Notes: a model not told the origin generated them from the sequence alone. Positions 22,504 to 34,743 are shown, counted from the first letter of the stretch. The stretch is 64,000 nucleotides of DNA from Panax quinquefolius (GCA_020205615.1 CM035171.1:4446267-4510266); one strand, 5' to 3'. Numbers and translations are program-made.

Positions 22504-23216
22504 TCAGAAGACCCAAATTTTTAATAAATAAAGATGAATTTTCTATAAATATTATTTTGAATATTATGGAATAATTTGATATAATGTTATAAATCAGGTA
22601 ATATTTATAAATTTTGCAAAGTATGCAAGTGGTTATATTATATTCGATTGGGTCTGGGAATATCTTGCTTTAGCAGGAATATTCGCATAACTACCAATCA
22701 TCAAAGGACCCCACAAATGTAATTATCATTTGATCGAGAAAAGACAAAAATATTTTATCAAATAACTATGAAGTTTTACCGTGGTTATCGCTGAACTACT
22801 CCTAAGAAGTAAAAGTACAAGAATAATGTGGTCGCATAAGAAAGACACCAGATCGATTATCGATGCTTACATGAGAAGTCACTCATTAGATTCCATTATC
22901 ATTTATTAATAATATGAATTATTATACGATAACGACGCTTTTGTTTTATTCAAACATCTTTTATATAAAATGTAATATTTTATTAAAGTTATTCTATAAA
23001 ATGTAATATATTATATTTTATTTATAAATAATATATATTATATTTTTTTCAGATAAGGTTTTCAGATAAGATTGCATAAAGGTTTGCATAAGAAATGTTT
23101 TTATATAAATAGAATATATTATATTTTATTAAAAAATTTTTTTTTAAATATGGACCGCCGATTAAAGTAAATCAATCTGACTGCTCATGGATTAGTTACT
23201 ACGCATTCCATTTTCC

Positions 23217-23224
23217 TATAAATA
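23217..23224 (+). promoter_or_regulatory. E3 3' LTR TATA box
   Basis: TATAAATA at the same LTR position as 16031-16038. Confidence 0.55.
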
Positions 23225-23399
23225 AGCTCATTCCTTCATTATTTTCTTATTTAATTCATCAAACTCTGTAGAGAGAAATTATAGTAGAGGTTTATAGAGA
23301 GAAAGTTATGAAAGAAGAAGAGTATTCTCGCTACTTCACTACTTCTATATTCAGCCTTTTACTAGTAAGGGTGGTATTATTCTTTCTTCAAGAGAACTT

Positions 23400-23860
23400 C
23401 ATATTCCATTCACTATTATTCGTTGAATAACTCCGTAAAAGTGGTATACCCTATACATAACCTCAGATACGCCAGATACCCTATACTTGTGAAATCCTTA
23501 TGTTATTCCATCGCTTATTATTCTCATTGAATAACTCAGATACGCCATTTACCCTATACTTGGTGACATTCTTCTATTATTCTCATTGAACATCCCGTTC
23601 TGTAGTGTTTTACACCCGACCGGTTCCGCTTTTTATTATTATTCGCTGAACATCCCGTCTCAGGTGTTTTACATTTGACCGGTTCCGCTTTTTATCATTC
23701 TCGCTGAATATCCTATCGCGTGTTTTACAACCGGATCCGGTTCCATCTTTATTATTCTGGTTGAACATCCCGCTTTTGTGAATTTCACCGACCGTTCCGT
23801 TATTATTATTCTCATTGAATAACTCGCCTATGCGGGCACCGCATGCACGGTGATTTCTTT
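23400..23860 (+). repeat. F1 LTR subrepeat array in E3 3' LTR
   Basis: Units TTATTATTC..TGAACATCCCGT..GTGTTTTACACC..CCGGTTCCGC repeated about five times, flanked by TTATTCCAT..GAATAAC-type units. Confidence 0.83.
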
Positions 23861-24807
23861 TGTTATTCCATTCTTTATTATACCCAAATAAGTTAAAACT
23901 TTGACTTCTATACTCCATGAAATTAGTAGAATATCCTCGATATTCATGCTTCATCCAAAGATCTTTCATGGAAATATTCTTCCGATCATTCTTGAATTTT
24001 ACTCTACAAAGCAAAGATCACGTCGATAATTTTGACGTTAATAATTCCCCGGATAAAATAATTTTGAACTTGTTTTATCAATTTTTATATCATTGTCATC
24101 ATCCTCATGTTTATATTTTTTTTAAAGTCATCCGTATTCGTAGAAAGTATGGATGGACTTTGGTATGATTACACTGTGGATTATCTTGCCGTAATCACGA
24201 ATGTGAATGTTACAAATGATGTGATTAAAATCCTCAAAGGGTCGAAAGTGTATCGATGGATGCTTGTTGGTACGATCACGACTATTAATGAATACACAAC
24301 TATTCTCGCCCGAAAAAGTGAATAATTGTGATCGCGATATTTAAGAATATCCTCGCAGAAGGGTGGGTGATTCGATGATGTGGATTATTTATTAAAGTCG
24401 AGTCTCAATTTATAATAAAGTTGATGAAAAACCTTTAAAATCATAAAAGATAGTAGATTTTATTTTCTACTGACTTTTTAATGGATCAGATATTCACCGC
24501 AGCTTAAACCGGTTCCTCATTGTATTTTATCGCTTAATATTGTCAAGACTATTGATAATTTATTCTCGCATTATCTTAGTCATAATATTTTTATCGGGCT
24601 AGTTGAGCTCACCCTTTCTTTCACCGTTTCTTCGTGAAATGAGAATATACCGGGACTTAGCCTGGGAAACGAAAGTGATGGTCCTCAAGATAAGATTAGT
24701 AGTCCTCACTATTCTCGTGAAATAAAGGTGATAATAATTGTAATGAGGACTTTTGTTCGAAGTTCAGATAATATCTAGTAGATTTATATTTGTATTTAAA
24801 CTCACGC

Positions 24808-25422
24808 GGGTGAAGCAAACACCGTTGGGGACCCGAGTCAGTTGGTACGTATGACTCTTTAAAAGATCCAAATGATTCGACAACGATATACAAGCAGGCA
24901 CAAGATCGACAAAAGAGTTATGCGGATCTTCATCGAAAGGACGTGGAATTTAGTGTAGGGATCATGTATTGTCATGAAGTTGCTCCATGGAAGGAGTTAC
25001 AAGATTTGGGAAGAGAGGAAAGATCAATCCATGATTTATTGGTCCATTTCAAATTCTTGACCGAGTAGGAAATGTAGCCTATAGACTCGCGTTACCTCGA
25101 AAGTATGTCTCGTGTTCATAATGTATTTCACATATCCGTACTTCAGAATATATGAAAGACCCAACCACGTTATAGAAAGTTAGAACCGGACGAGATAATC
25201 AAGACTTAATGTATGAGGAGGTACTGTCCAAGATCTTGGATAGAAGGAGCATGTCCTACGCCAAGAAAGGTCATACCACAAGTTAAAGTTTTGTGGAGGA
25301 ATCATGCTATAGAGGAAATGACCGGGAATTTGAAACGAAATGAAAGCGAGGTATCCTCACCTTTTCAAACACCAGATACGCACATCAATTTCGAGGAATT
25401 TAAATTTCATAAGGAGGGAGGT
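24808..25422 (+). pseudogene. F2 integrase C-terminus and chromodomain-like tail (fragment)
   Basis: Starts within F2 integrase (GGGTGAAGCAAACACCGTTGG, compare 9976) and continues to the end of pol. A 90-codon frame from 25213 includes VIPQVKVLWRNHAIEEMT, the chromodomain-like signature, better preserved than elsewhere. The polypurine tract AAGGAGGGAGGT (25411-25422) and an intact LTR start TGTAAGACC follow. Everything upstream of position 24808 in this F2 element has been replaced by E3. It may be the 3' end of the F2 copy whose 5' part is at 12246-15234. Confidence 0.85.
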
Positions 25423-25734
25423 TGTAAGACCCTCAACTTATTATTAATGAAATTTAATTTTCTATTTATTATTTTGAAATATTAAGGGTTGATTTGATTA
25501 ATGTGGATATTAGGGGTAAAATACGCAAATATTTCAAAATAAGCAAGTGGTTATAAAATATTCATTGTTGTCGGAGAATATTAGATCTGTTGGGGAATAT
25601 TAAATGCGGCACAAGGCAAATGAAAGGCGTGTGGGCCCCATAACTAAAAAGCGATTGGATGAAGAAAACGACAAATATAAGTTGTTTAAAAAATAATCTA
25701 GCGTAGTTGTTATCAATTAACATTGTTGAATACC
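25423..25734 (+). repeat. F2 3' LTR, part 1 (split by E4)
   Basis: Begins TGTAAGACCCTCAACTTATT and is interrupted after CATTGTTGAATACC (25734) by element E4. It continues at 32927. The two parts together are about 2.68 kb, the length of the uninterrupted F2 LTR at 43992-46685. Confidence 0.9.
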
Positions 25735-27335
25735 TGTGACGCCCCCAAAATTAGGTATACATCACCCATCTCTTGGGTCGCCACTTATATGGTATGTAAT
25801 TTAAATACAACTTATTAACATAACTGTCTTGTATAATACGACATAAATCTGTGAGTTTAAATACAAATATCGCCTACTAGATATTATACAAACTCAAACA
25901 AAAGTCCTCATTACAATTATTATCACACTATTTCACGTAATAAAGTGAGGACTACTAATGCTATCTTCGGGACCATCACTGCTTCCCGACTCGTCCTAGC
26001 TATATTCTCATTTCAAGAGAAAGCAGGTGAAAGAAAGGGTGAGCTCAACTAGCCCAAGAAGAAATATTATGACTAAGATAATGCGTAATAAATTATCAAT
26101 AGTCTTCAACAATGTTAAACCGATAAAATACAATAAATAAACCAGGTTTAACTGCAAAGAATATGCAATCCATTAAAAGAGTCAAGTAGAAAATAAAATC
26201 TACTATCTTTTATGATTTAAAAGGTTTTTCATCATCTTGTTATAAATTTGAGACTCGACTTTAATAAATAATCCACATCATCGAATCACCCCGCGCACTA
26301 CTACGGCCAAGGATATTCTTTAGTATCACGACCACAATTATTCCCGCATCTACGGCCAAGAATAGTTGTGTATTCATTAATGGTCATGATCATGCCAACA
26401 AATCGTCCATCAATGCACTACTATCATCGAGGATTTTACCACATCATTTGTTACATTACTACCATGATTACACCGAATAATCCTCGGTCATAATCATACC
26501 AAGTCCATCCATGCTCTACAGCCACACGATGACTTTTAAAAAAATATAAACATGAGGATGATGACAATGATATAAGAATTCAATAAAACAAGTTCAAGAA
26601 TTATTTAATCCATGAATTATTAACGTCCAAATTGTCAACATGACATTGTTTTCGTAGAGTAAAATTCAAGAATGATCAAGAATATTTCCATGAAAAATCT
26701 TTGGATGAAACGCAAATATCGAGGATATTCTACTAATTTCATGGAGTATAGAAGTCAAAGTTTTAAACCAATTGGGTATAATAAAGAATGGAATAACAAA
26801 AGAAATCACCATGCATGCAGACTTGTGACATGCAAAGTTATTCCAACAGAATAATAATAACGGAACCGTGTCGGTGAAATTCACACAAGCGGGATGTTCC
26901 AACAGAATAATAAAGATGGAACCGGATCCGGTGTAAAACACACGGATGGATATTCCAGCAGAATGATAAAGGCGGAACCAGTCCGGTGTAAAACACATGC
27001 ATGTGATGTTCCAACAGAATAATAAAAAGCGGAACCGAGTCCAGTGTAAAACACACGCATGGATGTTCCAATGAATAATAGAAGAATGTCACCAAGTATA
27101 GGTAAATCACAGATATACTGAGTTATTCCAGCAGAATAAATAAGAATGGAATAACATAAGGATTTCACCAAGTATAGGATATGCCGTGACATACTCTGAT
27201 TATGTATGTGGTATGTCACTTTTACAAAGTTATTCCAATGTAATAATAGTGAATGAAATAATGAAGTTCTCTTGAGAAGAAAGAATAACACCACTTACCG
27301 TAAAAGAACCGAATATAGAAGTAGTGAATCGAGTT
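25735..27335 (-). repeat. E4 3' LTR, truncated (F1)
   Basis: Starts TGTGACGCCCCCAAAATTAGG and includes the subrepeat array (26790-27260), but stops after GAATATAGAAGTAGTGAA, where the 5' LTR of E4 continues for another about 850 bp (compare 32080 onward). The TATA box and the LTR's own start (U3) are lost. No gene. Confidence 0.87.
26790..27260 (-). repeat. F1 LTR subrepeat array in E4 3' LTR
   Basis: Clear units: GTTCCA (26896-26901) pairs with TGGAAC (26917-26922), followed by the palindrome ACCGGATCCGGT (26921-26932) and GTGTAAAACACA. Four such units recur at about 50-55 bp spacing. Confidence 0.87.
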
Positions 27336-27344
27336 TATATGGTA

Positions 27345-27705
27345 CTTGCATAACGATCTTCTACTCAATGCATCAGGCTACTACCACGTTCGCTTTCGTG
27401 ATGGTATTGGATGGTATGATCATAATCTTTCAGCAGTTCAAGCCAACGTCGTTGTCGATGTTGAGTTCCTTTTGAGTGAAGAAATATTTCGAGGCTTTTA
27501 TGATCCGTAAAGATCTCCACTTTCTCCCCATACAAGTAATGCCTCCAAATTTTAAGTGAAAACAATGCAGCCGACTCCGGATCATGAGTAGGATAATTCC
27601 TCTCATATTCTTTGAGTTATCGCGAGGCATAGGCTATAACTTTTCCATGTTGCATAAGAACACATCCCAACCCTTTGCTCAAGCATCAACGTAGATGACA
27701 AATCC
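27345..27705 (-). pseudogene. E4 RNase H (broken)
   Basis: Overlapping minus-strand frames of 66 codons read [21 protein letters not shown] and RQRRWLELLKDYDHTIQYH, with the acidic residue of TDHKSL kept. The start, [12 protein letters not shown], is at about 27660-27700. The C-terminal end at about 27345 is fused to LTR sequence, so the following integrase is gone. Confidence 0.87.
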
Positions 27706-28588
27706 CTCCGAGCCGATGATATTATCGAGCAGTCTTTGAAATAAGTCTCCTCTTGAGTTCTTGAAAACTCTTCTCACATTCTTCGCTCCAACCGAACTTT
27801 GTATCTTTTCGAGTCGGTGAGTCAATGCATTGAGCGATTCGAGAAAATCCTTCCACGAATCTCCGATAATAACCAACTAAACTAAGAAAGCTACGTGCCG
27901 GTCACTTATTTAGGTTGTTCGAACTTTGAATAGCTTCAATCTTTCTTTGGGTCAATGAGATATTCCATGACTTGATACCACGTGCCCAAGGAATGCTACT
28001 TCTTCAAGCCGAACTCGCATTTCTTCAACTTGGCATAAAGCTTATATTCACGCGAAGCTTTTGGAGTGTCGACCTCAAGTGTTCTTCATGATCTTCACGG
28101 TTTTGGAATAAATAAGGATGTCATCAATAAAGACGACCACAAAGTGATCTAAATATTCCTTGAATACTCGGTTCATCATATCCATGAAGGCGGCGGAGCA
28201 TTAGTCAATCCAAAGGACATGACTAGGAATTCATAATGCCGTCATCGGAGTTACGAAAGCCGCTCTATGGAATGTCGTGGTTCTAATCTTCAATTAGTGA
28301 TATCCGAACGAAGATCAATCTTTGAAAAGAATTTGGCTCTTTCTGCTGGTCAAACAGTCATCAATACGTGGCAATGGATACCTATTTTTGATGGTGACAT
28401 GATTCAACTCCCGATAATCAATACAAAGTCGCATACTCCCATCTTTCTTCTTCACGAAATGTAACAGGAGCACCCCAAGGAGAAGTACTAGGGCGAATAA
28501 AGCCAATGTCAACAATTCCTGCGGTTGGGTCTTTAACTCCACGAAGTTCAATAGGAGCCATTCGATATGGGGCTTTGGAAATAGGTTT
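27706..28588 (-). pseudogene. E4 reverse transcriptase (broken)
   Basis: A 78-codon minus frame (28315-28551) shows [19 protein letters not shown] and [13 protein letters not shown]. The FIDD box is encoded at 28119-28133, and the start [12 protein letters not shown] at about 28560-28588. This is one of the clearest RT copies, but frames still change between motifs. Confidence 0.9.
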
Positions 28589-28859
28589 TTGTACCGAGTT
28601 CAAGTCGATACAAAATTCAATTTCACGCCGGGGTAGGCGGGAAGTTCGGGGAATACGTCGGAAATTTATTAACAATAGAAATATCGCTCAAAAGCCGAGC
28701 GATTTTTTGTTTAAATCGTGACATGAAGCGAAGAAAGCTTGACATCCATTTTTAATAAACGAATAGCTTTATGGCTTGAGATGAGTAGTGATTAATTTTA
28801 ATGGTTTGGTCGTTTGAATTAAGATAATAGGTTGATTAGGAATATGAAAGCTAACAACC

Positions 28860-29140
28860 TTACGTAAAACAATTAATTTTTGCATGATAAGTAGTTAACC
28901 AATCAATCCTAGAATCACGTCAAATGCAAGTATTTTTAATGAAATAAGATCGACGAGGTAATGTGAGGGTACCGATTTGAACCAAACAAGACTTATAAAC
29001 GGTGGATGTAATGAAGGTTTCTCCCAACGGAGTTTCCACAGATAAGTCAAAGTCTAATTTCTCCGAGTCAAATTTAATCGATGGCGCAAGTAGGAGAAAT
29101 AAAAGAATGGGTAGAACCGATGATCAAATAAAGTGTAGAC
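28860..29140 (-). pseudogene. E4 aspartic protease (broken)
   Basis: The reverse complement of about 29103-29137 gives the D..G..THSF active-site region (CACTTTATTTGATCATCGGTTC), and 28870-28925 the VDRSLTTYHAKI-like block. Frameshifted. Confidence 0.72.
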
Positions 29141-30377
29141 TTCATTAGAGTTTATGATAAGCTTACCCGTGATGACCTCATTCGGGTTCCTTTGCTCTCT
29201 GGGAGGTCACAACAAACGTTCTCCCTCAGACCTAGGTTTGACTTTTACGGGATGACCTTTGGTGCCTCCATCCTAGTTGAATTTGTCTTGATGGCAACAA
29301 AATCGAGCTAAGTGACCTTCTTCCATAATTATAACATGTTTTGACTGCATGGCACAGATTCGGACCGATGTGTCCCCTCTTCCGCATTTGAAGCATATGA
29401 TAGGTGGTCTTTCTCCTTCCTTAACAACGGGTCTTTGGTCTTTGACGTCTTTCCATCATTGTTGAATCTCCGTTTCTTGAAATGTCCATTCTTATTATTT
29501 TGGCCTGATTACCACCGAAGTGGTTACCATATCCGCCCATTGATTCCTCCACGCTTTGTTGTCACCGCTCACGACTATTCTCATTTGGTATTATAACTTT
29601 CTTAATTTGCTCTTCTTTTAGTTGATTGACTCATTATCGCTTCCACTAATCTGAGCCCTATTTACAACATCCCGAATACAAACACGGTTTATGAGAAATA
29701 AGATGTTGGCGTATCTCCGACTTCAAACCTCTTAAAAACATTCGCTACCATTCTCTCTTCATTATCCACCAAGTGGGATATGAACCGTGATAACTCCGCA
29801 AATTTTGCCTCGTCGTATTGCGACTGCGGTCATATTGTTTTGTTCAACTTGATAAACTCTACCTCCTTCATGTGGTGAATGCTTTCGGGAAAGTATTTGT
29901 CGTTGAAAAGCTCCTGGAACTTCTCCCAAGATATCTTGAAGACAATGAGTTGAAGTACGTTTCACCGATTCCACCGATGTCGCACTTCTTGTATGACATA
30001 AAAGCAAGAAAGGAACTTTTTGCTCCTCGGAGCATCCCAAGACATCAAATATCTTGTTGTCTGCTTTATCCATTCTTCCGCGAGAAGTGGTTTGGCTCTC
30101 CTTAAACTCCGGTGGTCCCAGCTCCTTGAATTTTTTGTGGCCACCGAGAGTTTTCAAGTGTTTCCACCTACGTTTTTGGGCGAAGAGTCGCTTCTCTTTC
30201 TTTGTTGCATAAATGCATAAAGCCTCCGAACATTTGATCATTCATCATTTGGTCGAGTGTTGTTGTTTTGCATGATGATTGTCGCCTTCACGATGCACAT
30301 TATCACGATTATTGATATATGGTGAATCAACGATCGCTTTGTGCTCCATTCTTATTCTCAACATTCTCGGATGTCAT
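29141..30377 (-). pseudogene. E4 gag with CCHC knuckles (broken)
   Basis: The start codon is the CAT at 30375-30377 (MTSEN). A 159-codon minus frame (29762-30241) carries most of the gag core: MIKCSEALCIYATKKEKRL, KIFDVLGCSEEQKVPF, ESVKRTS and DILGEVPGAFQ. Knuckles lie at about 29370-29402 (CFKCGR-like) and 29309-29345 (CYNYG-like). The best preserved gag in the window. Confidence 0.9.
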
Positions 30378-30549
30378 TTTCGAGAATCGCCACAAAACAA
30401 AAGATTAATTGACATGTAACAATTATCTTTATATTACAACAAACCAATAAAATAAGCACATAAACTTAGGTAGGTCATACTAGCGAAGGTATTCCCGTCT
30501 GCTCCCTCCTAGTACTTTTCTCACATCTTAGCGAGGATCATATCCCTTA

Positions 30550-30562
30550 GCTCGATACTAAC
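30550..30562 (-). other. E4 primer binding site (degenerate)
   Basis: GCTCGATACTAAC, a changed form of GCTCTGATACCA, next to the 5' LTR end. Confidence 0.7.
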
Positions 30563-31599
30563 CGGACGCCCCAAAATTAGGTATACATCACCCATCTTGG
30601 GTCGCCACTTATATGGTATGTAATTTAAATACAACTTATTAACATAAGCATGCTTGTATGCAATCTGACATAAAGCGTGAGTTTAAATACAAATAAATCT
30701 ACTAGATATTATACATACTCAAACAAAAAGTCCTCATTACAATTATTATCACACTATTTCATAGAATAGTGAGGACTACTAATGCTATCTTCAGGACCAT
30801 CACTCGTTTCCCGAGCTCGTCAAATATATTCTCATTTCTCAAGAGAAACGGTTGAAAGAAAGGGTGAACTCAACTAGCCCAAGAAGAAATATTATGACTA
30901 AGATAATGCGTAATAAATTATCAATAGTCTTCAACAATGTTAAACCGATAAAATACAATAGACAACCGGTTTAAGCTGCAGTGAAATACGCAATCCATTA
31001 AAAGAGTCAAGTAGAAAATAAAATCTACTATCTTTTATGATTTAAAAGGTTTTTCATCAACATTATAACCGAGACTCACTTTAATAAATAATCCACATCA
31101 TCGAATCACCCCACGCACTACTGCCGAGGATATTCTTTAGTATCACGACCACAATTATTTCGCACTACGGCCGAGAATAGTTGTGTATTCATTAATGGTC
31201 ATGATCATGCCAACAAGCTGTCCATCAATGCACTACTACTAATCGAGGATTTTTACCACATCATTTGTTACATTACGATTCATGATTACATAATGAATAA
31301 TCCTCGTCATAATCATACCAAGTCCATCCATGCTTTCTACAGACCCACAGATGACTTTAAAAAAATATAAACATGAGGATGATGACAATGATATAAGAAT
31401 TCAATAAAACAAGTTAGAATTATTTAATCCATGAATTATTAACGTCCAAATTGTCAACATGATCTTTTTCAGTAGAGTAAAATTCAAGAATGATCGGAAG
31501 AATATTTCCATGAAAAGATCTTTGGATGAAACGAAATATCGAGGATATTCTACTAATTTCATGGAGTATAAGTCAAAGTTTTAAAATTTGGGTATAATA

Positions 31600-32010
31600 A
31601 AGAATGAAATAACAAAAGAAATCACCACGATGCGATTGCCCGATGTAAAAAGGTTATTCCAACAGAATAATAATAACGGAAACGAAGTCGGGTGAAATTC
31701 ACCAAACAGGATGTTCCAATGAGAATAATAAAGATGGAACCGGATCCGTGTAAAACACGAGATAGGATATTCCAACCGTAATGATAAAGAGCGGAACCAG
31801 TCGGTGTAAACACATGAACAGGATGTTCCAACGAGAATAATAGAAGAATGTCACCAAGTATATAGGTAAATCGTATCTGAGGTTATTCCAATGTAATAAA
31901 TAAGAATGGAATAACATAAGGATTTCACCAAGTATAGGATATGCCGCGTATCTGATTATGTATAGGGTATGTCACTTTTACGGAGTTATTCCAATGGAAT
32001 AATAGTGAAT
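31600..32010 (-). repeat. F1 LTR subrepeat array in E4 5' LTR
   Basis: Four units of GATGTTCCAA..GAATAATA..GGAACC..GTGTAAAACAC plus GTTATTCCA..TGGAATAAC units. Confidence 0.82.
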
Positions 32011-32196
32011 GGAATAATGAAGTTCTCTTCAAGAAGAAAAGAATAACACCCTCTACTAGTAAAAAATGAATATAGAAGTAGTGAAGTAGCGTAATACTCT
32101 TCTTCTTTTCTATAACTTTCTCTCTATAAGCCTCTCATAATTTCTCTCTCAGAGTTTCAATGAATTCGTAAAGAAAATAATGAAGGAATGAGCTTC

Positions 32197-32204
32197 TATT
32201 TATA
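32197..32204 (-). promoter_or_regulatory. E4 5' LTR TATA box
   Basis: TATTTATA on the plus strand; same LTR position as in E1 and E3. Confidence 0.55.
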
Positions 32205-33098
32205 GGAAAATGGAATGCGTATAAGAATTAATCCATGAGCGGTCAGATTGATTTACTTTAATCGACGGTCCATATTTAAAGCAAAATCTTTTAAATAAAA
32301 TATAATATATTCTATTTATATAAAAATATTTTACTATGCAAACACTATGCAAAACACTTATTAAAAAACACTTTAACTTGACTTATCATAATAAAATATA
32401 ATATATTTTATTTATAAAATAACTTTAATAAAGTATTACATTTTTATATAAAGATGTTTCGTTTTATTACGTTAATAATCTGAATAAAACAAAAAATTCA
32501 TTATCATTATAATAATTCATGATGATAATGGAATCAAACTGAGTGACTTCACATAAAGCATCAATAATCAATCAGGTGCTTCTTATGCAACCACATGTAT
32601 TCTTTGTCTTTTACTTCTAGAAAGTAGTTCAGCGGTTTCAACGGTAAAACTTCCATAGTTATTTCAATAAAATATTTTTGTCGTTTTCTCAATCAAATGA
32701 TGATAATTACATTTATTAGGTCCACCAATGATTGAGTAGTTAGACGAATATTCCCTCGCTAAACCGAATATTTCCACCAATCGAATATAATATAACCACT
32801 TGCATACTTTGCAAAATTTATAAATATTACCCACAACTATAACATTATATCAAATTATTCCATAATATTCAAAAATAATATTTATAGAAAAATTCATCTT
32901 TATTTATAAAAATTTGGGGTCTTACATACCAAATTGGTTAAAAACAACGATGTCTGGCGTTGTTTGCGCAGTTAGCACAAGGTATTGCACCAATTATTGA
33001 AGGCCACTACTTTCGATAATGGTTACGATAATTACTCTTGATTATTTTATTTTATTGATTCAATAATTGCTACGTTGACATTTTTATATTCTTTGTGG

Positions 33099-33414
33099 TT
33101 TGATAATTGTCATTACAACCGTATTTTCCATTATCGAGACAATAATTCATATTATCTGAATAATATTATAAGATAACATTATTGACAATGTCTAGAAAGT
33201 TACATCTAAGGAGAGGTTTAGTCTGTCCCAATTGCACAAGGTAAATTGAGATCCTTATTGGAAGCCCCTACATCCACAGGAATTGCACGGTTGTCAATAA
33301 TGTGATTACGTAATATTATTTATGAATAATTAATTATTGATTTATATGATGAGAAAAATATTGATTTTATGAGGATATAGATGGAGAAAATTTTTAATGT
33401 GACAATTGTTGAAA
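33099..33414 (+). repeat. Foldback block in F2 LTR
   Basis: A nested inverted repeat. Inner stems CATTATTGACAA (33177-33188) and TTGTCAATAATG (33291-33302) are perfectly complementary over 12 bp around a loop of about 100 bases. Outer stems near 33099-33114 (GATAATTGTCA) and 33400-33414 (TGACAATTGTT) also pair. Confidence 0.8.
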
Positions 33415-33954
33415 ATTAATATTTTATCTTTTTCTGATAAAATAATTCATTTAAATATATTATTTTAATAATATATTAACGATGATATTTTTACAATGAA
33501 TGTGGGATATATGAGTATATGAGGAGGAAGAGTATTTTTGTGGCATTAAATGTTTAACACATGTTTTGTGTGTTGGTGGACACTGATTATTAATAGAAAT
33601 TTGATTATAGCCTGTAAAATCGTCCGTTTGTGGATTTCGGTCAATTTTTGTTTGGAATTCGGAAAAACTTTCTTCTGCAAAGTTGTAGAGAATTGAATTT
33701 CCTATAAAAACTCACGAGATTTGAATTTTCTGATAAAAGGGCTATTTATTATGAATTATTGAAGTTCCGAAGTTCCGAAATAATTAATTTTTGGGAGTTT
33801 TAGTTAATTATTTTGAGAAAAACGTTTTTTGCAACTAAGTTGGCCTCACATGTGATTCAAATGGGCTGAGATCAGTTGTCTAAGGTGGGCTAAAGAAAAT
33901 GTGAAAAATATATTAATATTATATTCAATTTTGCTTTGGTGTTCTAGCAATTTC

Positions 33955-33962
33955 TATAAATA
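33955..33962 (+). promoter_or_regulatory. F2 LTR TATA box
   Basis: TATAAATA followed by GGGTCTTAGGTTAGAATTG, a leader conserved in the F2, F3 and F4 LTRs. Confidence 0.6.
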
Positions 33963-34620
33963 GGGTCTTAGGTTAGAATTGAAAATCACAAATGTAAATG
34001 AAGTTTCTCTCTATTTATCTCTCGATATATTGAGCGTATTCTTGTGAGTATACTTTGAGTATTGTTATACGATTGCAAGTTCCCTTCAAAGACTATACCG
34101 GTATTCCAATTAGAAGTCTTAATCTTCGAGGTAAGGGATGTTATTTTCTTCTCGGATGATATTATTTCTTCAATATCATTATCTTTGAAATATTGGTTGG
34201 AACTTTTATCAAATTTGAAACTTTTTCATGTCGGAGTTACTTATTCATGAGTTACTATTCACGAGTTACTTATTCACGAGTACTATTCATGAAGCGTGAA
34301 GATGTTTTTTGGGAAATTTCTATCTTTTGGTGTCTGAGTTCTTATTCACGATACGGCACAATTCACGAAATACGACTATTCATAGAAAAATAAAATTTCT
34401 TCTTTTGTCCAAAATATCTATTCGGATACTAGCTTTGATTGTATCCATGTTTTGATCATTCTTGAATTTTACACCACTATGATTATTTTTGAGGTATTTT
34501 GAACATGGATAAAACAAAGTACGAATCCTTAATCCTTAATCCTTGTCATTTTGTTTCTTTGGATTCGTTTCTTTAAAATATTTTTCATCATCCTCATCTT
34601 AAATGATGATATTATTGAAT

Positions 34621-34743
34621 ATCTTTGGCCGTAGTACAAAGATGAATGATTTCTGAAGAATATCTTTGGTAGTAGTGCAAAGATGAGCAGTGTTTAGATG
34701 AACATGACCAATCGATGAATATCTTTGGCTGTAGTGCAAAGAT
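34621..34743 (+). repeat. Hairpin modules in F2 LTR
   Basis: Three copies of ATCTTTGG..GTAGTGCAAAGAT at 34621-34643, 34662-34684 and 34721-34743. Each has 7-bp complementary arms ATCTTTG/CAAAGAT around a loop holding GTAGTG. Confidence 0.88.

Larger units (their letters stand above)
15235..24807 (+). mobile_element. E3: nearly complete F1 Ty3/gypsy chromovirus
   Basis: The most complete F1 element: 5' LTR (15235-17743), intact PBS, gag, PR, RT, RNase H, integrase, chromodomain-like tail, polypurine tract and 3' LTR (22504-24807). Both outer ends are imperfect: the 5' LTR lacks its first about 13 bp (TGTAAGACCC) and the 3' LTR lacks its last about 130 bp. No target site duplication can be shown; it sits between RT and integrase fragments of an F2 element. 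All domains are frameshifted, with the longest frames 143 and 167 codons. Confidence 0.9.
22504..24807 (+). repeat. E3 3' LTR, family F1, U5 end missing
   Basis: Matches the 5' LTR of the same element from its first bases to TTTAAACTCACGC (24807), then switches abruptly to F2 integrase sequence. About 130 bp of U5 present at 17633-17743 is absent. Contains a TATA box (23217-23224), subrepeats (23400-23860) and the palindrome ACCGGATCCGGT (23730-23741). No gene. Confidence 0.87.
25735..32926 (-). mobile_element. E4: internally deleted F1 element inserted in an F2 LTR
   Basis: Minus-strand F1 element bounded by TGTGACGCC (25735) and CTTACA (32926). Flanks are ATACC on the left (25730-25734) and TACC on the right (32927-32930), consistent with a 4-5 bp target duplication within the F2 LTR sequence. 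Its left LTR is truncated at about 27335 and joined to RNase H, so integrase, the chromodomain and the polypurine tract are missing. Right-hand parts (gag, PR, RT, 5' LTR) are present but frameshifted. Confidence 0.9.
30564..32926 (-). repeat. E4 5' LTR, most complete minus-strand F1 LTR
   Basis: Runs from GGACGCCCCAAAATTAGG to GGGGTCTTACA, about 2.36 kb. Contains subrepeats (31600-32010) and a TATA box (32197-32204). Used here as the F1 reference. No gene. Confidence 0.9.

Noticed and set aside
27345..30377. RT-RNase H block as an integrated pararetrovirus
   Set aside because: It is flanked by LTRs and a tRNA-Met PBS, sister copies carry integrase, and no movement protein region is seen, so Ty3/gypsy fits better.
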